Assembly: GCA_949316495.1 (NCBI GenBank)
Contig: OX439003.1
Span: forward strand, 41,318,725 to 41,382,724
Direction: 5' to 3'
DNA from: Amphiduros pacificus
Lineage: Eukaryota > Annelida > Polychaeta > Phyllodocida > Hesionidae
DNA: 64,000 nucleotides
Positions 50,256-62,200 of the stretch are shown piece by piece (the first letter of the stretch is position 1; each line of letters opens with the position of its first letter). A program made the translations under genes and the position numbers. A model generated the notes under the pieces. It was not told where the DNA came from, searched no databases, and saw nothing but the letters and a program-made list of their open reading frames with translations.

Positions 50256-50429
50256 TGAAGACTGAATGAGCAACTTACTGAAAATTACTGAACATATTAC
50301 CGACCACTTGGCATATTACCCGAGTTGGTTCCATTCCAACCAGACTAGTTATCAACTGGTTATCATGTCTAAGTGACAATACATAAGAAAGATGCACAGT
50401 CAATCTACGAAAAGGGGAGGGCATTGAGT

Positions 50430-50510
50430 CCGGGTGACTGGCTTCATTATGACCTGATATGGCCTAAACAGTGCTGAAAAGGTCTTAAAAACAAACAAGT
50501 AAATAAATGA
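50430..50510 (+). mobile_element. SINE tail fragment, family 2
   Basis: GACCTGATATGGCCTAAACA then GTGCTGAAAAGGTCTTAAA and CAAA-type units resemble the 3' end of the SINE in the channel intron near 59.95 kb. The tRNA-like head is absent, so the copy is 5'-truncated. Confidence 0.6.
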
Positions 50511-50743
50511 ACTATGCATATTACTGACCAGTTATTTTACCTCCTAACTTGTACTAAGATCACCGAGCATTGACCATATAGTGCTCATATGTTACTAGCT
50601 GTTGACCTGTCACAATGGTAACGTACCACACCGAGTCAGACACCACTGCCCAAGCATACTCGTCAGACGACTATTACCATCAATACCGTATTTGCATGAT
50701 TATATTATGTTTTTTATTATTATTGAATGGCATATGTAAGGTA

Positions 50744-51042
50744 GGCCACGGGCCGTGGCGCAGTTGGTTAGAGCGCAAGCCTATTAGCACCAGTTCCTCT
50801 TGGTGATCCAAAGGTTGTGGGTTGATGATCCCTGGCCATGCCGAGATTGAATTCATGATACAATTTCGTACATGAGCTGAGGCCCGTGCCAAAAGGGTTA
50901 ACCCCTTGTCCTTGTAAATCTGTGACTGGGTGGGTTGTCATGTCAAGGAACTTTCAGTGAGGCAGTACTATATCTGCTACAAGTAGGTCTCATCACAAAA
51001 TGACTGAAATAATGTTTGAAAGTGAAACCCCAAACAAACAAA
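50744..51042 (+). mobile_element. Full-length tRNA-derived SINE, family 1, recent insertion
   Basis: A 299-bp element with a tRNA-like head (GTGGCGCAGTTGGTTAGAGC as box A, a degenerate box B at about 50819-50831), an unrelated body and a CAAA-type tail. A perfect 13-bp target duplication CATATGTAAGGTA flanks it (50731-50743 and 51043-51055). The exact duplication implies a comparatively recent insertion and fixes both ends of the family. Confidence 0.96.
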
Positions 51043-51055
51043 CATATGTAAGGTA

Positions 51056-52239
51056 ATTGATGATCATATGTTGCTCAGTATTCAATTTCACAATTTTACT
51101 GATCCGAGGCAGATGTTTTGTTTAACGATAATGTAATCTGCGTCAAACTAAAATGTTAGCACTTTCTGGTGAAATCTATGTATTCTGCAAAATAAAACTG
51201 AATAAGCACAACAGTACATCAATTTCCTCTGTCATGTAATATTTTATTCAACATGCACTCTCTCTTGGTACACACTTTTCATGAGTTGTTTTTGCGGTTT
51301 CATAAAAGCTAATGATAATCAAATCATGGTATATCAGTCATCGTTTATCATTCTGATTCACCTTTCATTACTGAGGTCCAAAAATATTTGGGTTTTATTG
51401 ACTAAAGATACGCCCCATTCTTATCAAGTATAGTGTAACAATTGGATTGCATGACACTGAAACTTCCATTTCTTCAGTTAAGCTAAAAATCTTAGGAACT
51501 TCAATAAATTTGATCAGCCGATCAAAAAGCTGTCTTCCAGGAACGCCAAGGACCTGGAGTGCTGAAATCAGAATGGGTATAGATCAAATTGTAATGCATA
51601 GGAACTTAACGACTTCATCCAGGCATCACACTGGGTGAGAATTGGGAATAACAGAGGTGCTCCTTTTTTAAGTTTACAGAATTTATGTGTCTCTGATGAA
51701 TTTGTACTCTCTTAGCGATGGCATGCATGATGTTGGGAAATCTTCCACGCTGTCACTTCCAGTCGTTTGATCCGCCGAACTCCAGGTAAGCACAAACTCC
51801 ATGCTCCCCACGTAATGAACATGAAACACGAGGGATCCCCACGTAATAAACTTCTGATTTCATGCCAGCGTTTCACCATCAAACGTTAACAGAAAAAAGG
51901 CAGATAAAAAACAGTTTTGCACTCTGTGAATAATCTCAGATCTCCCATTTGCACCTTGTGGTATTTTCATAATTGATGCACTAATCGGTAGGTTTGAACA
52001 TTGAAGTTGCTCTTGCAGTGTAAACAGAGAGACTTTCATTTCATGGCTTTCAAGGTTAATGGTATTGATTTTGTTTATGTTGATATTCATTATATTAATT
52101 TAGTGTTGTAATTAGAGTAGAAAACAAAATTGAAAGAATTGAGATTGCACTCTGGTCACACTGTCTGCCGTTTGGCATCACGCACCACTCCCTGCATAAT
52201 GACTTAAAGTCCTCCATTACATGTTATGCCCTTAACAGT
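51056..52239. other. AT-rich intergenic
   Basis: No supported feature. Confidence 0.45.
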
Positions 52240-52400
52240 TTTAAGGCATGTTTCGATCATCATGTTATTAAGTGCTTTCACAGTTTGGCTACCTCTGTCA
52301 CAAATGATTTTGCCGCCATCACAATACATGTGTGTCCCTGTGAATGCATTCGCGCCTCTATTCTAATCAAGTTTTAAATTTCCAATGCTGGACCCATACA
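52240..52400 (-). repeat. Dispersed unnamed repeat, copy 4
   Basis: The minus-strand core GTAGCCAAACTGTGAAAGCA lies at 52273-52292, with GAGGCGCGAATGCATTCACA at the expected distance upstream. It shares both blocks with copies 1 and 3. Confidence 0.6.
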
Positions 52401-53192
<792 letters not shown>

Positions 53193-53636
53193 AGTTAGAT
53201 TCATGGATGCCTACAATAGAAATACTATTAATCTTGTAAGAAAACAGCTGTTTGTATTAATAAGGTTCAACGTAATGGGTCCTAAGATATCCTCCAAGAA
53301 CAAATGATTAATGTCATATGAGACATGAAATATGAGGTGAAATAAGACTGATTTAGTATGTATTAACTGTATTATGTATTCACTGTAAATCAGCGATGAA
53401 CACAGCACATGACGTTTTCTCGTATAACTGCAGAATGTTTATTCCTGATCATGAAAGACAGATGATAGTTTGTGGACATAAACAGGACACGATTCATGTG
53501 CACTTTCAATATATCATGCAATTCTGTCACAGGAAATACAACATTTTCTCTCATATGGTCTCTATCTGTCAATATAAGAAATATACTGTTATTTTCTTTG
53601 AAGAGTGACATATTCAAGTTATCTGGTCTATTATTC

Positions 53637-53910
53637 TGTTTGTTTGGGGTTTTATGTCACTTTCACCATTATATCTGTCATTTAATAACAAGACCTACTA
53701 CTTGTAATAGATTAATTGTTGCCTAACAAATTCATCATGACACAGGTCTTCACAGGACATGGCATATCTTCAGTCACAAATCTGCAAGGACAACCAGTTA
53801 ACCAACTTTTCTGGCATGGACCTCAGCTTATCTGAAGGTCATCTTGGTATGCCCGGGAATCAAATCAACAACCTTTGGGTCATCACAGAGGAATTGCTTG
53901 CATACTCACC
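53637..53910 (-). mobile_element. tRNA-derived SINE, family 1, diverged copy
   Basis: Read on the minus strand, it has TTCCTCTGTGATGACCCAAAG, a box-B-like GATTTGATTCCCGGG, the ATTTGTGACTG block, the AGTAGGTCTTGTTATTAAATG block and an ACCCCAAACAAAC tail, in the same order as the copy at 50744-51042. The box A region is degraded. Confidence 0.82.
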
Positions 53911-54734
53911 AAAAATAACATCATTTAGTTAATTCGATTCATCTGATTACCAATGACAAAACCTAATCAAACAAATAAACAGAGATGATATTGTTATGTT
54001 GTGCAGCTCGCTGTTGACTGTTAGTTAGTTCGCAATGAGTCAATGCACTTGCTGTGATCGGCATCGGTGATTGTGAATGCAAGATTATCAGGTGCTGGTA
54101 TATATGAGGGAGGTCTGGAGCCGCACTGGCTATGGATGGCTGGCCTCAGTCTGTTGTTTTCATCTTGTACAAAATGAGCGCCATCTGCGACCACGCCATG
54201 CGACCATGCCATGCGTACTGTTGTTCTGCCTTCAGCTTGCTTCTCACATAGCGATACTGAGTTGGCAGCTCTCATTCCAGGGAGGAGGAGGAGACAGACA
54301 GAACGGCGATCCGTATCTATAAGTTAACCTGGTAAACTATTTTATAAACAAGTATCACACACATTATTTTAAAGATGTGTATTGATTATATAGGAAAGTA
54401 TGGGAGAGCATCGGCGAGATTTCTTGGTTTCTCTCAGGCGTGACTATGCACTCTCATAATATATATATACACACCCTGGAATAAATCCGTATGCACCCCA
54501 GCAACTTATATTTCTAAACATATTTGCATGCAGTAACATTTTCCACCATTGTCAAATATCCTATGACCCTGTGTTAAGTTTATGTTTATTTTCTGTATGA
54601 TGAACATTACTAATTGCATACCCTTTACTATCGGTTCTGCAAATGCATGTCCTTTTGCAATTGTCTCCCCTTTTGTTCAGTTTATTACTTGTATACAAGT
54701 ATCACATACAGGTGAATTGTGACTTGTTTATTTC
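53911..54734. other. Intergenic
   Basis: A complex stretch at about 54010-54320 is open on both strands without recognisable coding content. No other feature. Confidence 0.4.
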
Positions 54735-55105
54735 CAACATGGCCGGCTGACATGATCAAATTTTAACAACATTAGAACTTGAAAATCATGAATATTATTG
54801 TTTTGGAATATTAATTGCTGATTTCCTACCCTCCATAGCAGGACTTCCCTCATATCAGTCCCTGCCACCAAAGCTATAAATGTGCGCACAGAATCGAGCG
54901 CAAGTCATTAGTATTCAGAGAAATCTGGCTGACAGCTCATTGGGAAAGACTATAAATAGACTTGATGATATTTTGTGAGCAAGGCAAGTATTCATGACTC
55001 GGGTATTTCCAAAATTTTAATGAAAACAGGGAAATAAATGCAGAGGTAGTAATTGAATACTACGTGTCTAATGCCGAGTATGCAACTATATACAACAAAT
55101 CAAAC
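54735..55105 (+). repeat. Diverged duplicated segment, copy A
   Basis: Shares ordered blocks with copy B at 56985-57370: TACCCTCCATAGCAGGACTT, CATATCAG, a CACAG-ATCG block, ATTCAGAGAAATCT, then ACAGGGAAATAAATGCAGAGG and a TATACAACA end. Same strand, about 2.25 kb apart. The class is unknown (segmental duplication, dispersed repeat or duplicated enhancer). Confidence 0.65.
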
Positions 55106-56984
55106 CTATTTATATTCTTTCGCCAATCAGTGGACAGCCAGATTTGTATGAAAACTGATGACTTGCGACTTATCCTGTGCGCAGCGTTATACCTTTGCAG
55201 TCCTGTCAGGGAGGATATATTTACCTTTCAGTAGGCTACATCTATCTGCTTCAATATAACATACATATTTCAGCAGTGATTTGTGTATGTCGCACAGTAT
55301 AATGTCAATCTCAACTCCTTCCTGGTATATGATTCACTGTATTTTGCAACATGAAGAATTTTATGGAGTTGAAACTTTGAAATAAAAGCTTTTCTGTGGA
55401 GGCGTAAAATGGATTGAAATCAGCAATGCTATGCGAAAAACAACATGTCCTTGTAAATATCTCCACATGAGAACCTCTACAATCTCATTAATAACAGGGT
55501 CAACTGATTTTAATAACATAACATTTAAATGAATAAGGATTTATTTGTTAAAAACATCCTTTCAAAGGTTTTCAAATGTTCCACAGCGCCAATCAAGATT
55601 ATTGTATGGGATGTTAATTATTTATCATTTTGTTGTTTTCTTGTTCATGTTATACATCTCCAGACCATAAAGACTGAGGCTAATGGATTATAAGGATGCG
55701 ATGATTAGAATTGTGCTAGTATAATTCAAAAATCAACTAAAGAGTTATGTTCACAAGAGGGCACCACAGGCTGGATATCCTTTTAAATGTGTCCCCAGCG
55801 ACACCTTGTGTTAATTTATACCGGACTGAGCATGTGTACCAGAAAGCGACTGGAAGTTGAGTATGACCATAGAAAGTCATGTGGAGGTCATATTTAGAAG
55901 GGTATATTCATAATTGTCATGTGATATTTTATGGAGCACATGTTTGATTTGATGGGTTATTATCAACAATCACCTGATGTTTTGGATATGGCAACGCACT
56001 TTGATATGCTTGATATTTCTTTTTCTATTCTTTACATTACAAAGCTTGTATGAGCATGGGAGACACTTCTTCATCACTTCAATGTGACATGTGCACTATT
56101 CTGTTTTGTGATACAGTTCAATATGATGTATGAATTATATGACCCTGTGTGAACATGTACGTCCCAATGTCATATATATATATACATATATACATTGTGA
56201 TATTATACACATGGTAAATGTTTGATGGTCGATGAGTTATTCATGGCGCGTTATTTCCTTAAGAAATAACGCGCCATTAATTTTATTAATGGGTATTTTC
56301 AATGAATGATCCCTACTGGCAGATAAAGGAAAAATGGTACATTTCCTGTGTTGAAATATATTAAATGGGTTAAGTCATGTTAACAATTAATATAAGCCCT
56401 TTTTATTAAGCACTAGCATTTTGTAATTATTAGATATGACTACAAATTGATGTGTTCCAAAATTTTGTTATTTCCTCCCTGTTGTTTGAAAGATGTTAAA
56501 TAAAAATATGAATAAAACACGAATATCAGTACGCAAATTACATGACATGGAAATGCTTCTTTTAGCTATTTTTTTAATTTGGAAAGAAAAGAGTGCTTGA
56601 CAATCTGATATATGAAGAGAAGGTAAAAATATAATATTTTTAAAGGTTCAAGTGTGTATTTTACCTTTATCTTTCAAAAGGAAATTCTGTTTCACCACGA
56701 TGTTGAATCCTGTTTAGCATGGTTCCACACTCGGCATAATATCCCTTGAACAATTGACATAATTAAGTTAATCTTATAATAATGATATTTCACTATGCCA
56801 CATTCTTCTGAGTTGGAATAAAAAAACGATGATTTAATTCTAAATGTAAGAATCAAAGTGTAATATGCTCATTGTAAAATGAAACTGTTATGAACATCTT
56901 CCATTTTGGTATAAAATAAAATCGTTCCCTCAGACTGTATCGCTAAAGGGCGCTCCTGACCAAGACCCATAAACTGCTCTGAGA
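55106..56984. other. AT-rich intergenic with one perfect hairpin
   Basis: No gene. It contains an exact 15-bp inverted repeat, ATGGCGCGTTATTTC (56243-56257) and GAAATAACGCGCCAT (56263-56277), with a 5-nt loop. Confidence 0.5.
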
Positions 56985-57370
56985 GAAATCGGCCATAGGA
57001 GCACATTTATTCAAGTTTAGGGGAATATAGTCATATTGTGTTGTACAGTTATCTGATATTACCCTCCGTAACAGGACTTCTCTATCATATCAGCCTCCGC
57101 CTCCAAGGATAGAAAGATACACACACACAGGATCGGTCATGACTGTGCACCGATTAGTGGAAGAGTAAATGACCATTCAGAAAGATCCTGCTTTGTACTT
57201 GAAGCTGTCCTGATTGGTCACTTTCTGAGTAAGACAACTGACCCTAAATTATAACCTGATCTTGGTCAATTTGGATTTGATTTTTGAGTGTTATTAATTA
57301 CAGGGAAATGACAGCAGTGGTAATGAGATGCAGTATTTTGTAAAATATACAAATATACAACATTACATGT
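56985..57370 (+). repeat. Diverged duplicated segment, copy B
   Basis: Second copy of the segment at 54735-55105. TACCCTCCGTAACAGGACTT is at about 57059, and ACAGGGAAATGACAGCAGTGG is at about 57300. The copies keep the order and spacing of blocks but differ at many positions. Confidence 0.65.
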
Positions 57371-58803
57371 AGGATACCAGAAAAGTATTGATTGTTTCAA
57401 TAATTGCTTGAAATGGACATATCAATGGGAAGGTATGGAACTTTTGGGGAGTTACTCTGCATACTATTAATAAAATGGCAATCTTTATTCACATCTTTAT
57501 TGTATACATTGAAAACATTATTAAAAACCAAAAAATGTCCTGCATATATATTTATCTTACATTGATGACATTTATTTTCAATACATTATGGTACTTCACA
57601 TTTTTATAAATCACAGACATTAAAAGATTGCCCTGTGGCTGATTTAAAAAGTCTTTATCTACATTTGAAAGTAAAAGGAAAGAAAGCGTTGCTAACATTG
57701 GAAAGTATGAAATCATTGACACGATGAAATTACTGACACCATGAACTACATTAAAAATGTTCTAACGGGTTCTATAACAGATATTATTCAAATTTTCTTT
57801 ACCCTGTATATGTTAGAAATTGTTCATGATTCAATATCAGTTCAGTACATTCACAATGGATCGCGTTTTGCTCTTTGTTTTTTTCAGCAAAAAGCACCAA
57901 TCGCACATGGAGAGTTATGATATCCCCACTCCATCCGGGGGATTAACATTTATATTACTATATTCTAATAGATCCCCTGAACCATATTAAATGTGCCACA
58001 GGAAGGTCAAAAACTTTTAAAGGAAATAACATTTTTACCCTTAACATTTAACCATTTAATTGTAGATTCTTAAGAATTGAGAATTGTGAATAAATTGGTA
58101 TGTATATGATAACCAAATTTCACATTAGCCTTTCATTAAAACTGGTATCATTTTACCCCTATTACCTGTACAAGGACCATTAGAATATATTTGAGAATGT
58201 TTATCCTGCAGACTGGATGATGGGTCTCTCAGTGTCCGTGGTTTCTCTTTTACACCTCATATTGTGTCAAAAAGAGAGAAATAAAGTAAAAATATACAAG
58301 TTATTTACATATTATGTGTTTCGTAGTGTGGAAAGGATAAAAACATTCTCGCATCGGACATTCTCTCACAATTGAGGCCTTATCAAACTATCTTTAAAAA
58401 TGGAATATTGTTTATCTGTACATTTAAATGTAGGATTGTATTTCACCATTTTTGCGCACACTGTCTGAGATGGGATAATAGTAATTACTATGAAATAATG
58501 AAGAATAAGATCAAAAGGTCTTAGTTTTAGCTATTTTTTGTTTTTTGTTTTTTTACAAGATGCATTATTTACAACATAAACAGATAAAATGTTGACAAAC
58601 AAGATCCCCCCGAGGGTGGCCCAATACTGATGTATCCTGGTATGAAAACATTCAATATGACTTGATTGATTTCTGATCTGGTGCAAAAATGTAACAATAG
58701 TATTTAGCCAATGTTTTTAGAAATATAAATAAAGCTATATATCAACATTAAGATAGCTATGCACTAAAGATTTTTTTATCAAATAGCAGACAGTTGTCGT
58801 TAT
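57371..58803. other. AT-rich intergenic downstream of the channel gene
   Basis: No coding sequence recognised. It may hold part of the 3' UTR of the minus-strand gene. Confidence 0.4.
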
Positions 58804-58809
58804 TTTAAT
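58804..58809 (-). terminator. Possible poly(A) signal ATTAAA for the channel gene
   Basis: TTTAAT on the plus strand reads ATTAAA on the minus strand, about 212 nt after the stop codon at 59021. It is the nearest signal-like word I found, but such words are frequent in this AT-rich DNA. Confidence 0.25.
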
Positions 58810-59020
58810 TATAAAGACATTTAGTTCTCTACATGAAATACATAATTCTAAGTGTGCATGCCCAACGACACTAGATGCCTACATACACATAAATGTGACA
58901 ATTTACATTATTGATGTCATTTAAAACCATAATATTAATCATGGGACTATAGAATTGTCAATCAATCAATCAATCATGAAGCCTGAAGAGTTCTGTTACG
59001 ATATGATGTCTTCGTTAGCG

Positions 59021-59247
59021 TCATGAATTGTCAGCTGAGCGATAATAGGAGTCATTGGCAGGCCAACTGGTGGACAGAGGACCCGCCTCCATCCTCTTCT
59101 TGGCTTCAATATCCCTTTGTCTGTTCTTTCTTCTCCTGTGTCTCTCAAAGCATTTCACACAGCAATTGTACCACACCAGATCGCACACCTCAAACAAGGT
59201 GATACAGCTGGCCCCAAGAAGAAGACCCAGCAACCCACCAAGCTCAC
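59021..59247 (-). CDS. Channel last exon: TM2, selectivity filter and tail
   Basis: Acceptor ATTACGTTGCAG; phase 1 in; stop TGA at 59021-59023. TM2 runs from ELGGLLGLLLGASCITLFEV, with the G-A-S filter, into VWYNCC; then come a cysteine pair, a very basic RHRRRKNRQR stretch and a short serine-containing tail ending SADNS. The basic juxtamembrane segment fits the cytosolic side. Confidence 0.94.
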
Positions 59248-62200
59248 CTGCAACGTAATATAGGCTTATAGGTTATAGGTCAATATATGGAGAAATGTTA
59301 TCATCTCCTAACAAATCAAATTATATAAGTATAAATTATCATTTGAACACATAGAAAAATGTCTGTACAGGTTTAATAAGTTTTAAGGTTTAATTCGGAT
59401 AGCCGTAAAAATGTCTGATTCGATATATTTTGAACAGGGTGGTGTCATATAGGCGTAAAAAACTAGAACGTAGTCACATTAAGGATAGCATATATATTAG
59501 ATTATGTATGAAACAAATGATATCAAACTTCAGTTACATGACCTCTTGACAATGACTTAGCACGAATGATGGAAATAAATGTAAACTAGAAAACAGGTGT
59601 TTTCCATATAAGAGTATATGTCTGGCTTTAGATGGGAAAAACTTGAGTAAGAAAAGTCGTGGTAAAAAGTCGATAAAATGTTGAAAAGAGCATAGTGGCA
59701 AATGCATTCGCGCCTATTGCGTTAGTGTCAATACATTTTGTGATAGTTGTAGCCAATTCGTAAAAGCACTAGAATTATGGTGGCTGTAAGTTGGCGGGAT
59801 ATCACTTTATGGCTTGATGGATATAAAGGGTATCAAAATCCCTTTATGGTCTAATGCATATAATGGAAATCAACATTTATATTTATGGCCAAACCAAAGT
59901 CTCTTTATGGGTAACCGACACACTAAAATTGGTGATTTGTATCTATTAACGATCTTTTCAGCACTGTTAAGACTATATCAGTCCAAATTGAATCTAATTT
60001 GTTTGCATTATCACATAACATGATAACAAAATCATGTCCTTTGATAACCAGTGATGGAGCTCCATCTGCCTCTACAATGCAACAGGGCCGATGTATTTGT
60101 CCCAACTGGGATTTGAACCCTGGGCCTTTAGCATGGGAAACAGACGGCTTACCAACTAAGCCATATCCCTTCCCCCGCAAATTACGATATAACAGAATAT
60201 GTTTAAAATTTCTATTTCTGGGACCCTTACTGAGGAGTGCTGGATATTCGTATGCCTTTTGCTGCACGATCTTTTTGTCAGTCAGAGCTTTGTAATAAAT
60301 ATCCATCTGCAGAATATTCTTCCTGTAAATAACGGAAAAATAACACTCAATCACTGACAAATAAATAACCTTTACATGTTTTCTGTATCAACCCATATCC
60401 TTATCATTCATACATCTAATTGGCCTTTCAATTCACTTTACATTTTCAATGATACAACACTAATGAATTTATATATCTTTGTTTGTGAACCGTCAATTGT
60501 ACATTAATGGTTCAGTGAATATGTGGATGAACTTTGTTACTTATTCACTGTTCACAGTTCATTATTCAATATTTTTTCAGCGAATTGAGATACTCACGCA
60601 TAGAAGGACTCTCCGAGCTCATTGCCCGCGGCATAGGTACTTAGATACAGGGTGGCCTCTGAAGAAGCCGTGGTCAATCGACTATTATGATATGCAAAGT
60701 TCTCATTCTGAAACGAGATATCTTTCTGCTGATTGCTCCAGAAGTTGTTGGCTTTTGTGTTTGGAATCATGACGTATTTTTCAAAACCCAGAATGTCTCC
60801 GGGAGGTGGCGTGACGTTCGGCATGTCAACCGTGACTGACTCGGGGCTCATCGCAAAGCGGCTCCAGTAGAGACTGTTTTGAGCCAGGTAGCTATTGTTC
60901 CACTGAGCCATGAGCCAGTAATATAGGTTATTAGTACGCTGCTCATAGTTTGAGAAGATCACACCTCTCTCTGTGAGTAGATTGCTGGCAGTACTGATGC
61001 GAGGCTGGATGTTGGCTATTATCTCACTCAGATTATCCTCGTAGGCTATCGTTGTCAGAGTGGTCTTGTCATCTATGTAGGCATAGGCAGATTTAACGAA
61101 ATCCTCGTGCTTACTTTTCAGCATTGATAACATCTCTTTTAAGACTGAGTCTATTTTGATCTGATTGTTCAGAACGCTTTCCTGCAACTGTTTCAGTTCC
61201 GACCCACACTTGGGTTCCATAACCCGAATCAATTCATTTAGATATGCGCCAGACTGTCTCAGCGTTGTGTACATTGCGTCGTTGATTTTAACATACAAGT
61301 CATTTCCCTTGTTGGTCAGATTGACCAAATCCACATTAATTAAATTTTGTGCAGCAGCATCATCTTGGGAACTGACAGCTTTCAGAAATAGGTTATATAT
61401 TGTGATTAGATCTACGTGCATCTGGTCCAGGGTCGTGGTTAGAGTGTCATCCATGAAAGATACCAGATGCGTCTTAATTATGCTAATGAGGGTCTGGTTG
61501 TTTTGATCAGAACACCAATCACACTTTACTCTGAGAATCGCTTGCAGAGGGCTTATGAGGTCTTTTTGCACCACATAACTTGCATCAGTGAGATTATCCA
61601 CAAAATGTCTGAGGTCGTCAAAGAGAGAACTTCTGCTTGCTTGCAGTGATACCAAGGCAAACTTCAGGGCAGTGCGCAGTGTGGCAAAGCGCACCCAGAT
61701 GTCAGAAGTATGGTTCCAGAACTTATCATCAGACAGCCACACCGCCGCCGCCGAGGCGTTGAGAATGCCGTTCTCAACTGATATATCCAGGTCTGCTGTG
61801 TAGTAAGAACCGTTATAGAGGTCAGTCCAAAGAGTGACGTTATCTACGGACATTGAAGCATTGTCTAACCTGAGATTAGTGTTTACCATGGTAAATTCTA
61901 TGATGCCCTCTCTGGTGTTAAGATAACTCAGCTCCTCCGCGGTGTACTCATCCCCAAACTGTTGCATGACCTTCTGGAACTGCAGCAGACTACCAACTGT
62001 TTGCGAGTGGTAAAATGTGAGGTACTTGACCACGGCGCTGAACACTTTGTTGGTGAGCATAGCGGCTATGTCGTTTGTGAGCGAGACAAAGAAGTGGCAG
62101 TCTCTTCCTATCTCCACCCCGACACTTATCACCGTCTCGCTCTGCATCTTCAGCAGCAGGTCAGCAGCTTCCACAAAGTGGATGGCCTTAGACATGCCCT

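Noticed and set aside
60110-60177. A genuine tRNA gene in the channel intron
   Set aside because: The tRNA-like head continues into a SINE body related to another copy, and the 3' acceptor strand is missing.
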